Positions 8,647-17,516 are shown, counted from the first letter of the stretch. The stretch: 64,000 bases of DNA from Nodularia sphaerocarpa UHCC 0038 (GCF_022376295.1 NZ_CP060140.1:2050356-2114355); one strand, 5' to 3'. Made by a program: numbers and translations. Notes: a model not told the origin generated them from the sequence alone.

Positions 8647-9015
8647 TCAAGAATCTAAATCTAGAGCTTGCATTCCTTCGCGTTTGGCAAAAGTGAGCAA
8701 ACTTCCCAATTGCAGCCAAACCAGTAAACAAGTCAGGAGACTTACTGGTAAACCAATTCCTAAAGCCAAGGGGGAGGGAAAGCCAAATATCTCTAAACCT
8801 GATGAGAGAAATAGACAAACACCTACGGTAATTCCCAGAAATGGCACAAATAATTTTTTTAATGAGGAAGAAGATTTAGGACTTTCTGCATTATCTTCTG
8901 TCCATTGCTGCACTATTACTTTGAGTGTGCCAGATAAGGCTAGACCAGAAGTCAATGCGATCAAAAAACCAATAATTAACAGTAAATAGGGTGGTTGTTC
9001 AGGGAAATAGTACAT
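8647..9015 (-). CDS. Small membrane protein, unknown function
   Basis: The 122-residue protein has three or four hydrophobic segments: about residues 10-32 (LLLIIGFLIALTSGLALSG), 56-71 (LFVPFLGITVGVCLFL), 82-105 (PLALGIGLPVSLLTCLLVWLQLG). The loop between the first two is Glu/Ser-rich. I do not recognise a named family. It lies directly upstream of, and 51 bp from the end of, the next minus-strand gene's stop side, so it is downstream-independent of the UbiB gene in reading order (UbiB is transcribed away from it at 9067-10791 into this gene). Confidence 0.65.
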   Translation of the reverse strand: MYYFPEQPPYLLLIIGFLIALTSGLALSGTLKVIVQQWTEDNAESPKSSSSLKKLFVPFLGITVGVCLFLSSGLEIFGFPSPLALGIGLPVSLLTCLLVWLQLGSLLTFAKREGMQALDLDS

Positions 9016-9066
9016 GAAAACTCCGAATTGATATTAAAAATTTATGCAGTAAAAATTTGGGTATGT

Positions 9067-10791
9067 TTATTTTTTACTGTTTGGTGAAACATCACTAAAA
9101 GCAGCGAAGAAAGCAGAATGGGGAATAACCGCAGCTACGCTTTCTCTGGATAAATCTGTCAACATACCAATGGCTACGTCTAACAAACGATTCGGTTTAA
9201 TGTCATCTTTAACCAAATCCCACAGGCGTTGAACTTCTTCTGTATGCAGACGGTCATCTTCGGTGAGTGCTAATACGAACTCTCGGCGGAGAAATTTACC
9301 TTCCTCAGACATCAAATATTGTAATCCCATTTGCGCTGTCGGCAATACATCAAAGTTGCTATCAGTACGCGCAATTTCGATCAAATCCTCTAAGCGTTGC
9401 CACTGGAATTTACCATCTTTAAATAAGACGTTCAATAGTCGCCGCCTTAATTCTGGAGATTCCCCAGTTAGTAAGCGTCGTGCTATATATGGATAACCCA
9501 CTTCTACAATTTTGAAGTCTCGGTTAAGACTGAGGGCAATACCTTCTTGAGTTACCAAGGAACGAATAATCAGGGCGAACTTGGCGGGAACTCGAAACGG
9601 ATATTCATACATCAGTTCCGAAAATTCATCAGTTATGGTTTTGAAGTTAAATTCCGTGACATTTTTGCCTATGGCATTTCCCAATACTGATTCTAATGCG
9701 GGGATAATGGGGCAAATATTTGTGTCTGGTGTGAGAAAACCCAATGCAACAAAATCTGCTGCTAAATCGGCGTAGTCTTTGTTTACCAGATGCACTAGGG
9801 CATCTACTAGAGTTTCTTTGGTGTTTTCCTCTAGCTGATCCATCATGCCAAAATCAATGTACGCCATGCGTCCGTCAGGCATAGCAAACAAATTTCCTGG
9901 ATGGGGGTCAGCATGGAAAAAGCCGTGTTCCAATAGCTGTTGCAGTCCTGAAGTTACACCAATTTGAATAATGACTTCTGGATCTAATCCTGCGGCTTTG
10001 ATTCTGTCTGTATCGGTGAGTTTGAAGCCATTAATCCATTCCAGGGTTAAAACATGGGTGTTGGTATAACTCCAGTAAATATCCGGAATTTTAACTCGCG
10101 GATCGTTACGGAAATTGCTGGCAAATTTTTCGGCGTTACGACCTTCATTAATGTAATCAATTTCTTCAAATAACTTGATGCCAAATTCGTCCACAATTAA
10201 TGTCAGATCGTGACCGAGATTCAAGGGTAGCCAAGGCGCTAACCAGCCGGCTATCCAACGCATCAGATAAAGGTCGAGTGTGATGACTGGGCGTAAGTTG
10301 GGGCGCTGCACTTTTACCGCGACTTCTTCGCCAGTTAGTAGACGACCGCGATAAACTTGCCCTAAACTAGCAGCAGCCACTGGGCTAGGTGACAATTCGC
10401 TATAAACTTCAGAAATGGGTCTGTCTAATTCGGTTTCGATAATTTGATAAGCGATCGCATTATCAAATTGTGGTAACTGATCTTGCAGTTTAATCAGTTC
10501 CTCTAAGAAATCCTTACGTACCAAATCTGGCCGAGTGGATAGGGCTTGACCTACTTTAATAAACGTAGGGCCAAGTCTAGTGAGTAGTTCTCGTAACTGT
10601 GTGGCGCGTTTACCTTTGTTTTGCTCAACTTTATCTTGCCATTCGTCCCATTTGAGACTGAAAATAAATACAGCAAAAGACCAGATAACTTTTAACATTC
10701 GCCCCCAAGCAAGCCAGGGACGGTAACGATAGTGACGAGCGATCGCCTCTGAATTGTAGCGTCTTAGCTGACCAGGCTGATTCTGACCCAC
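9067..10791 (-). CDS. ABC1/UbiB-family atypical kinase (AarF type)
   Basis: The 574-residue protein has the ABC1/ADCK core: the KxGQ-type helix (LGPTFIKVGQALSTRPDLV, about residues 70-88), the Ala-rich nucleotide loop AAASLGQVYRG (about 138-148), the VAVKVQRP lysine strand, and HADPHPGNLF with YIDFGMMDQ (about 295-320). Members support quinone (plastoquinone, ubiquinone, tocopherol) metabolism or act as membrane-linked ATPases. Cyanobacteria carry several paralogues, so I give no gene symbol. A hydrophobic stretch near residue 35-45 could sit on the membrane. The start ATG at 10791 fits family length. Confidence 0.9.
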   Translation of the reverse strand: MGQNQPGQLRRYNSEAIARHYRYRPWLAWGRMLKVIWSFAVFIFSLKWDEWQDKVEQNKGKRATQLRELLTRLGPTFIKVGQALSTRPDLVRKDFLEELIKLQDQLPQFDNAIAYQIIETELDRPISEVYSELSPSPVAAASLGQVYRGRLLTGEEVAVKVQRPNLRPVITLDLYLMRWIAGWLAPWLPLNLGHDLTLIVDEFGIKLFEEIDYINEGRNAEKFASNFRNDPRVKIPDIYWSYTNTHVLTLEWINGFKLTDTDRIKAAGLDPEVIIQIGVTSGLQQLLEHGFFHADPHPGNLFAMPDGRMAYIDFGMMDQLEENTKETLVDALVHLVNKDYADLAADFVALGFLTPDTNICPIIPALESVLGNAIGKNVTEFNFKTITDEFSELMYEYPFRVPAKFALIIRSLVTQEGIALSLNRDFKIVEVGYPYIARRLLTGESPELRRRLLNVLFKDGKFQWQRLEDLIEIARTDSNFDVLPTAQMGLQYLMSEEGKFLRREFVLALTEDDRLHTEEVQRLWDLVKDDIKPNRLLDVAIGMLTDLSRESVAAVIPHSAFFAAFSDVSPNSKK

Positions 10792-11006
10792 GCCTTTAGA
10801 TACCTCTTCAACTGGGAATTATATACTTTCGTTTTTTATGTCCCCAAGTACAAATTAATTGTAAGTCGGGATTTTTTGTAGTTTTGTATCAAAAACTAGG
10901 AATTTAAATTGTTTCCGGGTAATACTATTAGCCGTTTGAGGCTAGATTACTGCCCAGATGTTTTTATCTTTTCCTTAATTATACTTTATAAAAGTACAAA
11001 TATTTT

Positions 11007-11161
11007 CTTTGGGAGTGGGGACTGGGGAGTAGTCCGTGGAGAGTAGGGAGTAGTCCGTGGGGAGTGGGGAGTGGGAAAGAGTTTTCCTCATCATCACTAC
11101 CCCATCTCATGACCAATGACTAATGACCAATGACCAATGACCAATGACCAATGACCAATGA
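11007..11161. repeat. Two tandem repeat tracts: GGGGAGT and ATGACCA
   Basis: Positions 11007-11075 hold variants of the heptamer GGGGAGT/AGTCCGTG. Positions 11107-11161 hold about seven tandem heptamers (AATGACC). The second array runs up to the stop codon of the aminopeptidase gene. The heptamer is the same as inside the MITE-like elements and at 46353-46441. Confidence 0.8.
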
Positions 11162-13747
11162 CTATTTAGATTTTGCTTCCAAACCTTCCAAGCGACTTTT
11201 GAGTTCTTGGTTTTGTTGCTTGAGTTGGTTTAGTTCATCACGCATCTGGCGCAGGGCTTTGTCTGTACCCACATTCTTTTGTACCTTGGAAATTTCTTCC
11301 TCAGCATAGCGACGCACACGCCCATCTGCTGTTTGATCAGCTAGCGATCGCAAAATCCCCATAGCTTTGGGCGTTTCCATTTGTCCCAAGGCTATCACTA
11401 CAGCCACTTGGGTTAAAAAGAAGGTTTCTTTGCCTAATTCTGCTAACTTTTCTAAAATCCGTTCTAAATTCACCAAACTTTGACCCACAGAAATCTTGCC
11501 TAAAGCCCGAATTGTGGCTAAACGCAACGGTTGTGGTACACCCAGTTTCGTGTATTCTAGCAGTAGATTTAAAGCAGCTTCGGAAGTTTTCAGTGCAGCT
11601 AAACCGCCCACAGCACCACTCCGCACAACTTCATTCCAACCCGCCTTTGATTCTAAAACCGATTGCAGCAGCTTAATTACCTTTTCTTCCTTGGGTTTTC
11701 CTGCCAAATTCACAGATGCGATTGACCCCACAGCCCGACTGGCGGCTGCTTCTACGTAGTAACTAGGATCGCCATGTTTGACCAACTTTTTCACAGCTTT
11801 GTAACTGTCATGGGTTTTGATGGTCGCCAGTGCTTCTACCACCGAACGCCGCACATAAGCATTTTGATCTTGTAATCCTAGAACTAACCCATCAAAGGCT
11901 TGATCTAAATTAATTTCTGCCAGTTGTTTAGCTGCTTCGACCTGTACACCCCAAAATGAATCATGTTTGAGTGCATCTGACAAGGCATTGATAGCTTCTA
12001 ATCCACCTTTTTTGGCTAAAGCTTCGGCTGCATAGATGCGAGAAATGGGGTTAGGGTCAAATTCTAACTGGGCTTTCAACTCTGGGACTGAATATTCTAA
12101 GGTCACAGTTTTGAGGAAATGATTCCCCACATCAAAGCTGACAAATTGGGGCTTTTCTGCTAGGGGAAAGTAAAAGCTTTGTTCGCGTTCGTTTACCCGC
12201 ACAGTGAAAGTGTTGATTTGTGCAGGTTTACCCGGTTGAGTGTAGCCAAAACCAATGGGGATTTTCAGGTCAAACAAATTTTTGCTTTCATTATTGTCCG
12301 CTTGGGTTTGAGTAACTGTGACTTTCGCCAAATTAGCATCCCCATCCCAAGAGTAAGCTACTTTAAAATCAGGATGTCCACCACGATAAACGTACTGATC
12401 GAAGAGGTATGCTAGATTACGCCCAGTCGCTTTTTCAATGGCGCGGAGTAAGTCTACTGTTTCTACCGTTTTATGGGCATTATCTTGGACAAAGGTTTGA
12501 ATTGCTGGCCAAAATAATTCTTCTCCTAGTTCCGCCCGAATCATGTGATAAACACAAGATCCTTTTTCGTAAATATGGCGGTCATAAAGTTCTATGGCTT
12601 CCCGGTAAACATGAGTTACCATCGGGCGGCGGTAGCGGTGGCTATCTTCGCTTAAGTAACTTCTAGCTTCTAATAATCGATAATATGCGGCTTCTTGGTC
12701 GCCATATTCGTGTTCTGTCCACATTACCTCAGAATAGGAAGCCATTCCTTCCTTAATCCAAGCATGAGACCAATGTTTAATTACGAGTAAGTCACCAAAC
12801 CATTGGTGCGCTAATTCGTGGACTACTAAACTTTCTGTGTTGCGATTATCTAATGCGGCGCGTTCATCAAGTAAACATCTATCTGTTAAGAGGGTTGTGG
12901 AAGTATTTTCCATACCGCCAAAGATGAAATCATCAACACAAACTTGGGCATATTTAGGAAAAGCATAAGCATAACCATACTTTTCGCTTAAAAACTCCAT
13001 CATGCGGGGAGTTTTGCCCATGCTGCGTTTAGCATCGTCTTTTCTACCCTTTTCTACGTAGTAGGTGACGGGTTTACCTTGCCATTCATCACGAATTTCG
13101 GCAAAATCACCGACTGCTAGGGTCATTAAGTAGGTAGGATGAATCTGTTTTTGTGACCAATGGTAGATTTTTTCATCTCCATCTTTTTGGGTGTCGATGA
13201 GTTCGCCGTTGGAAATAGCAATTAAATCTTTAGGAACCCGCACGCGAATTTCGGATGTAGACAGTTGTCCGGGATAGTCGAAGCAGGGAAACCAGAAACG
13301 AGAGTCTTCGTCTTCGCCTTGAGTCCAAACTTGGGTGGGCTTGTTGGGGTAGTGTTTGTCTGGTTGAATAAAGTATATACCGCGTTGGGGTTTTTCGACT
13401 GCGTAGGCGATCGCAATCAACAAATGCTGACCAATCTGTGTTGGTTGCGAAAGTTGAATAGTTAGCTGTTCGCCGTTATAGTCAAAATCCTGCCCTATTT
13501 CGTCTACCTGTACAGACTGGATATTCAAGTTGACAGCATCCAAAGTCAAACGGTCAATGCCATTTCGGATCGGTAACAGACGTATGCTGCAAGTACCGTG
13601 GTAACTTTGGTGAGGAATATCCAAGCACAAATCTAGGAAAATATGCTCTACTTGTCCAGGGCGGTCTGGGTTGTAGTGCGGTTTAGCGCCTGGTAATTCA
13701 AAAGATTTATGACCGTTATTGTTTGTATCAAAATAAAACTGCGACAT
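11162..13747 (-). CDS. M1-family aminopeptidase with C-terminal HEAT repeats
   Basis: The 861-residue protein is a zinc aminopeptidase of the gluzincin M1 family. The exopeptidase motif GGMEN is at about residues 277-281 and the zinc site HELAHQWFGD at about 309-318, with the third ligand Glu in the WIKEGMASY stretch. After the catalytic domain, residues about 560-815 contain HEAT-like repeats (AAEALAKKGGLEAINALSDAL, VRRSVVEALATIKTHDSYKAV and others), then a coiled coil (LRQMRDELNQLKQQNQELKSRL is split as MRDELNQLKQQNQ). It removes N-terminal residues from peptides, probably in the cytosol because there is no signal peptide. The HEAT and coiled-coil tail suggests a partner. Confidence 0.93.
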   Translation of the reverse strand: MSQFYFDTNNNGHKSFELPGAKPHYNPDRPGQVEHIFLDLCLDIPHQSYHGTCSIRLLPIRNGIDRLTLDAVNLNIQSVQVDEIGQDFDYNGEQLTIQLSQPTQIGQHLLIAIAYAVEKPQRGIYFIQPDKHYPNKPTQVWTQGEDEDSRFWFPCFDYPGQLSTSEIRVRVPKDLIAISNGELIDTQKDGDEKIYHWSQKQIHPTYLMTLAVGDFAEIRDEWQGKPVTYYVEKGRKDDAKRSMGKTPRMMEFLSEKYGYAYAFPKYAQVCVDDFIFGGMENTSTTLLTDRCLLDERAALDNRNTESLVVHELAHQWFGDLLVIKHWSHAWIKEGMASYSEVMWTEHEYGDQEAAYYRLLEARSYLSEDSHRYRRPMVTHVYREAIELYDRHIYEKGSCVYHMIRAELGEELFWPAIQTFVQDNAHKTVETVDLLRAIEKATGRNLAYLFDQYVYRGGHPDFKVAYSWDGDANLAKVTVTQTQADNNESKNLFDLKIPIGFGYTQPGKPAQINTFTVRVNEREQSFYFPLAEKPQFVSFDVGNHFLKTVTLEYSVPELKAQLEFDPNPISRIYAAEALAKKGGLEAINALSDALKHDSFWGVQVEAAKQLAEINLDQAFDGLVLGLQDQNAYVRRSVVEALATIKTHDSYKAVKKLVKHGDPSYYVEAAASRAVGSIASVNLAGKPKEEKVIKLLQSVLESKAGWNEVVRSGAVGGLAALKTSEAALNLLLEYTKLGVPQPLRLATIRALGKISVGQSLVNLERILEKLAELGKETFFLTQVAVVIALGQMETPKAMGILRSLADQTADGRVRRYAEEEISKVQKNVGTDKALRQMRDELNQLKQQNQELKSRLEGLEAKSK

Positions 13748-13993
13748 TGATGCTTAGTGACCTTTTAATCCTGAATAGTCTGTTTAGATGTATTTAAATG
13801 CTATCTGGTTAATATCCCAAATTCCAACACTTTTCATATATTTAGTAGGCATATTTGCATGACCATTTTGGTTAAATCTGAATTTTAATATATATTTTTG
13901 TGGTTAATGGTCAGTATTTTCCGGGAATTTGGCGCAAGTTTGCGATATTTCTGGTTCAGCTGTCCTCGAAAATCGAGGTAGAGGAAGCAAGCC

Positions 13994-14104
13994 ATGAGAT
14001 CATTGTTACCTAAATACAATCTCAAGAAACGCCCAAAAGTTAATGTATTGCCAAATACCGAAAGGTCCCCAAGATTCTTTGGGCTATGCCAAACAACACC
14101 TTGA
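13994..14104 (+). CDS. Possible small basic ORF (36 residues)
   Basis: An ATG at 13994 is preceded by GAGGAAG at a fair ribosome-binding distance and opens a 36-codon frame rich in Lys and Arg (MRSLLPKYNLKKRPKVNV...). It has no recognisable relative. Around it are several hairpin-forming stretches (CCTCGAAAATCGAGG at 13964-13978; CCCCAAGATTCTTTGGG at 14067-14083), so the 13748-14166 gap may instead hold a structured RNA or a relic of an insertion. Low confidence. Confidence 0.25.
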   Translation: MRSLLPKYNLKKRPKVNVLPNTERSPRFFGLCQTTP

Positions 14105-14166
14105 GGACGGTTCGTTTTTGGCTGGCTGACATCTCCAGCTTATAGAAGCATGGCGAATTCAGGGAT

Positions 14167-14445
14167 TTAGATTAGATTAAATGAGAAATCAAAAGGAAAG
14201 AAAATCGAATATTGCATTGCCTCGGCCTCAACCTCTGCTGTTGCTAGCTCTGCTGCTGCTGCTGCTGCCTCGGCCTCTGCTCTTCCGGGAATGAATATAT
14301 CACCAGGAAGCGTATCGAAAATCGACTGCAAGAACAATCCACCAACTACGCTATCTTGCTGTTCTAAATTCAGTGGTTCAAATAGTGGCATTTTCTGGCA
14401 ATTTAGCGGTTGTGGAGTTGTTGTTTTTTGTGCGTTGTTTTTCAT
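14167..14445 (-). CDS. Double-glycine leader peptide 1 (putative bacteriocin/RiPP precursor)
   Basis: The 92-residue product has a 36-residue leader beginning MKNNAQK and ending NLEQQDSVVGG, the double-glycine cleavage type recognised by C39-peptidase ABC exporters. The remaining 56 residues are hydrophobic and acidic with an Ala/Glu run (about residues 55-76) and an aromatic end (FFPFDFSFNLI). The only Cys is in the leader, so a lanthionine or disulfide is unlikely. The second copy at 15269-15511 shares the leader but not the core. No exporter or modifying enzyme is present in the window. A role as a secreted peptide is inferred from the leader only. Confidence 0.6.
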   Translation of the reverse strand: MKNNAQKTTTPQPLNCQKMPLFEPLNLEQQDSVVGGLFLQSIFDTLPGDIFIPGRAEAEAAAAAAELATAEVEAEAMQYSIFFPFDFSFNLI

Positions 14446-14928
14446 TTTGTTAATCTGTGAAGTTATGTGAACTACTAAACAATCACCCTGATAGCGGTAG
14501 AGGGTGGTTTTTTACCAACAGAAAGGCCTGGGTTGCTTTGTAGCTTCTTTGGTCTTATATTCGCTGTAGGGGAAGGAGTCCTGATTCTCAACATCGAAAA
14601 AATACACTAATCAACATTAGTAACGCATCCCCTAACAACTTGGTTTTTGTTTGTAGGACTAGCGTAGGTGTAATGTTTTAGTTTACACGTAATAATTTAG
14701 CATATAACTTTTGTATAAATACAACCGCAGTCCCATGTTTGAGGACACTGTTGATTGCTCAGGACTCTGACACTGGTTTTATACTTAGTAATTCCAATTT
14801 GACTATACATTTCTATCTGCTTTTTTTTGGCTGTGAATACCGCCATAGTTACAATATTTAGCCATATTCTCCCTTTTTTTGATCCTGCTATATTTACAGT
14901 GCTGTTATTTAGCAGCTTGTAGCATTTT
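14446..14928 (-). promoter_or_regulatory. Conserved upstream region of peptide gene 1
   Basis: This non-coding stretch matches the DNA upstream of the second peptide gene (15512-16000) over several hundred bases. Shared blocks include TAGCTTCTTTGGTCTTATATT, AAGTCCTGATT/GAGTCCTGATT, AACAACTTGGTTTT, GACTAGCGTA, TTAGTTTACA and TACAGTGCTRTTA. Reading frames are not kept between the copies, so the conservation looks regulatory or due to recent duplication. Confidence 0.6.
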
Positions 14929-15075
14929 ATGAGCAAAAAATCTCTGGATGATTATTTTGAGTGATCAAATCGCGATTTTCTCCACACAACACAAAAAGGT
15001 TATAAAGTAGCTTGGGACACATTTAAAACGGCTCATGGGCGGAAATACTGGGAAAATCGGCCAGACTTTGTTTAA
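14929..15075 (+). pseudogene. Small ORF interrupted by an in-frame TGA
   Basis: From the ATG at 14929 one frame reads MSKKSLDDYFE, then TGA (14962-14964), then continues in the same frame SNRDFLHTTQKGYKVAW and onward through a TAHGRKYWENRPDFV end to TAA at 15073-15075. The composition (many aromatic and charged residues, no low complexity) looks like real protein rather than chance. I do not recognise the family. It could be a decayed small gene, or a fragment of a longer one. Confidence 0.35.
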
Positions 15076-15096
15076 AGTTTAATAAATTACTTTAAA

Positions 15097-15128
15097 AGCC
15101 CACTGCTAAGGAGATTTAACAGTAGGCT
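15097..15128. terminator. Hairpin between the two peptide loci
   Basis: Imperfect stem AGCCCACTGCTA / TAACAGTAGGCT with a short loop, located 22 bp after the broken small ORF and downstream of peptide gene 2's stop side. It could terminate transcription from either direction. Confidence 0.4.
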
Positions 15129-15268
15129 GAATTGCTTTGATGATCAGTTATTTTAGCAAAGTAGCCCAGAGTGCAGTTATATTAAAAAACTGATGTCTTT
15201 TCGCTTTGGGAAAACCAGAAAATTATCCCATATCCTGGGACGGACAGTGTATGTCTACGCCACGCCAG

Positions 15269-15511
15269 CTATTGAGGTTCCACGGGACTGGGGGCTAAAT
15301 TGATTGCACAAATAAGCCTTCCACAGGGACCAAAACCCGGTGGAAAAATGTTAGGAAGCGGGGTAACAAAGTTGGTGACAACACGTATACCCAAGTCGTT
15401 AATGCGTTCTCTGATATGGTCAATACCTTGACCACCAATTACGCTATCTTGTTGTTCCAAATTCACTGGTTGAAATAGTGGACTGGTTGGTTTTTGTGCG
15501 TTATTTTTCAT
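15269..15511 (-). CDS. Double-glycine leader peptide 2 (putative bacteriocin/RiPP precursor)
   Basis: I start at the ATG at 15511 (MKNNAQKP), which matches the start of peptide 1 and has AAGGTG 10 bases upstream; an ATG at 15547 would add 12 residues. The leader is 27 residues ending NLEQQDSVIGG. The 53-residue core begins QGIDHIRERINDLG and is Pro/Gly-rich at the end (PLPNIFPPGFGPCGRLIC), with two Cys that could form a disulfide. The leader is about 9 residues shorter than that of peptide 1, but the last 11 residues before the cleavage site differ by only one Val/Ile exchange. Secretion is inferred; activity is unknown. Confidence 0.6.
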   Translation of the reverse strand: MKNNAQKPTSPLFQPVNLEQQDSVIGGQGIDHIRERINDLGIRVVTNFVTPLPNIFPPGFGPCGRLICAINLAPSPVEPQ

Positions 15512-16191
15512 TTTGTACACCTTGGAAGTTATTTGCACTAAATACACACTTACCCAAATAGGGGTACAATTTGGGTTTTCCTCTTCACGAGAAATGTCTT
15601 AATTGCTCCATAGCTTCTTTGGTCTTATATTCCGTGTATGGGTATAAGTCCTGATTTTCACGATCCAAAAAATAAACTCATTGACATTTGTAACGCGTCC
15701 CATAACAACTTGGTTTTAGCTTTTATGACTAGCGTATACGCAATGTGTTAGTTTACAAGTAACAATTTAACATAGAACTTTTGTCTCAAGGTAGGTGTAG
15801 TCCGACGTGTTCATTCCTCAGAACCCTGAGATAATTTTAATCATATTTAGGCAAAACAAGCTTTTTTTATACGTTGAGTTTGTGCTGTTTATATTTGAAT
15901 AGAGCCACAGTTATTGAAATTAAAGCTATTTTTCCTTGTTTGCTATTTCTATATATACAGTGCTATTACTTAATAGCGAGTATTATTTTCTAATTAATCA
16001 ATGAGTTGGTAAAATAAAACCAAGATATGTTTCGTTTTGTCAAAATATGAAAAGTGCCATTGTCAAGCTATTTGTTGGCTTTACAGTTAGTGACATACAT
16101 TTAAATTTTTCCGCCGACTGACTTATTCACTCGGTACATTGGAATATAGATCCAGAAAAATTTTCTCTGCAAACCTGACCCGTAAATAGTA
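15512..16191 (-). promoter_or_regulatory. Conserved upstream region of peptide gene 2
   Basis: The part 15512-16000 is a second copy of the DNA upstream of peptide gene 1, with the same ordered blocks (TAGCTTCTTTGGTCTTATATTC, AAGTCCTGATT, CCCATAACAACTTGGTTTT, GACTAGCGTA, TTAGTTTACA). Identity is patchy, which indicates an old duplication or selection on short blocks. From 16000 to 16191 I see nothing further. Confidence 0.55.
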
Positions 16192-16680
16192 ATGAAAAAC
16201 TATTATCAAGATTTTTTGATTCGTAACTGGGAGATAGGCGATCGCACTAGAGCCGCTTCTGTCATCAGTTATGTACTATCAGAATATGGTCTGGGTTGGG
16301 AACCCCAGGGCGCAGACAAAGATGTGCTGCAAGTTGAGGAATTTTACTTAGAAACTGGAGGTGAATTTTGGGTAATCGAACACCAAAGCCAGCTAGTAGG
16401 TACGGGGGCATACTACCCGATCAAACGTGGTAAAAAAGCTGTAGAAATCCGCAAAATGTATCTTTTGTCAAGTGTCAGGGGTTTAGGACTGGGAAAATAT
16501 TTGTTACAACAATTAGAAGCAGCGATCGCCTCTCGTGGTTTTGAAGAAATTTGGATTGAAACCGCCAGTGCTTTAGTGGAAGCAGTCAAGTTATATGAAA
16601 GTAATGGTTATCAACCAGCCACGGGAGTAGAAACACCACGCTGCGATCGCGTATATATGAAATTACTCCCCGATAATTAA
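16192..16680 (+). CDS. GNAT-family N-acetyltransferase
   Basis: The 162-residue protein has the GNAT order of elements: IRNWEIGDRTRAASVI at the start, a central strand FWVIEHQSQLVGTGAYYPI, the acetyl-CoA pyrophosphate loop RGLGLGKYLLQQLE (about residues 94-107), then IWIETASALVEAVKLYESNGY, the usual last motif. It transfers an acetyl group from acetyl-CoA to an amine; the substrate is unknown. It is a monocistronic gene followed by a repeat tract. Confidence 0.88.
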   Translation: MKNYYQDFLIRNWEIGDRTRAASVISYVLSEYGLGWEPQGADKDVLQVEEFYLETGGEFWVIEHQSQLVGTGAYYPIKRGKKAVEIRKMYLLSSVRGLGLGKYLLQQLEAAIASRGFEEIWIETASALVEAVKLYESNGYQPATGVETPRCDRVYMKLLPDN

Positions 16681-16698
16681 AAGCTGAAGCGGATTTTT

Positions 16699-16761
16699 CC
16701 CGACTCCCGACTCCCTACTCCCCCGGTTACTGAGCGCAGTCGAAGTAACTCCCTACTCCCC
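16699..16761 (+). repeat. CTCCCTACTCCC repeat with embedded CGGTTACTGAGCGCAGTCGA unit
   Basis: Heptamer-like GACTCCC/CTACTCC units flank the block CGGTTACTGAGCG-CAGTCGAAGTAACT. The same block (inverted) lies inside moeA at about 59815-59877. It sits between the GNAT and comF genes. Confidence 0.7.
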
Positions 16762-16767
16762 GTATAA

Positions 16768-17487
16768 ATGACAACCTGGAAGCACAGTTTTCACAACTTT
16801 CTCAACCTGTTTCTCCAATCCCATTGTCCTTTATGTCAAAGACCTACACCAGGTGAATTTTGTCCTTACTGCACTAAGCAACTTCAAAGCTGTCAGCACA
16901 AAGACCCTGGGGCTTTGTGGCAAGAACCAATACCAGTATTTGGCTGGGGAATATATGGGGGAATTGTCAAACGAGCGATCGCCGTGATGAAATATGAAAA
17001 TCAACCCCAAATTGCCCGCCCTTTGGGTCAATGGCTAGGAGAAGCATGGTTATTATCAAATCTGTCCAAATGTCAACAAACGGCTCCCTTGGTCATCCCC
17101 ATACCACTCCATCCTCATAAGCAAAAAACACGCGGTTATAACCAAGCTGCACTAATAGCAGAAAGTTTCTGTCAAACAACTGGGTTAAAATTGCAGATCA
17201 ATGGTTTAAAAAGAGTCCAAGAAACGAAAGCACAATTTGGCTTATCGGTATCTGAACGAGAAAGTAACGTAGCTCAAGCATTTGCTGTTGGGGAAGAATT
17301 ACGCCGTCGCCGTCTCAAAGTCCCAGTCTTATTAGTTGACGATATTTATACCACTGGTGCAACAACGAGGTCTGCTGTAAAAATACTTAATCGGGATGGT
17401 ATTGATGTATTAGGTTTAGTAGCTGTTACTACTCCCCTAAAACTGGATCAGCAATTTACATCTAACAAACCGATAATTAACCGATAA
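16768..17487 (+). CDS. comF: ComF-family phosphoribosyltransferase-like protein
   Basis: The 239-residue protein has an N-terminal zinc finger (CPLC near residue 20, CPYC near 34) and a C-terminal phosphoribosyltransferase domain with the PRPP loop LLVDDIYTTGATTRSA (about residues 191-206) and HPHKQKTRGYNQA upstream. ComF-type proteins are needed for DNA uptake in naturally competent bacteria, where they act with ComFA and PriA; many cyanobacteria carry one. The downstream PPC-domain gene begins 30 bp after its stop. Family assignment is strong; a role in competence here is inferred. Confidence 0.9.
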   Translation: MTTWKHSFHNFLNLFLQSHCPLCQRPTPGEFCPYCTKQLQSCQHKDPGALWQEPIPVFGWGIYGGIVKRAIAVMKYENQPQIARPLGQWLGEAWLLSNLSKCQQTAPLVIPIPLHPHKQKTRGYNQAALIAESFCQTTGLKLQINGLKRVQETKAQFGLSVSERESNVAQAFAVGEELRRRRLKVPVLLVDDIYTTGATTRSAVKILNRDGIDVLGLVAVTTPLKLDQQFTSNKPIINR

Positions 17488-17516
17488 CCCTGTTTTTGTG
17501 GGAACACTGTTTAATA

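Noticed and set aside
11007..11161. Possible CRISPR array
   Set aside because: The repeats are 7 bp tandem units without spacers, so this is a microsatellite and not a CRISPR array. No cas gene is in the window.
13990..14150. Group II intron or IS605 end
   Set aside because: ACGGTTCG at 14107 recalls a domain V end, but the paired strand of domain V and any reverse-transcriptase or TnpB sequence are missing.
14697..14936. 79-residue minus-strand frame upstream of peptide gene 1
   Set aside because: In the duplicated DNA upstream of peptide gene 2 the same stretch has stops and frame shifts, so coding is not kept.
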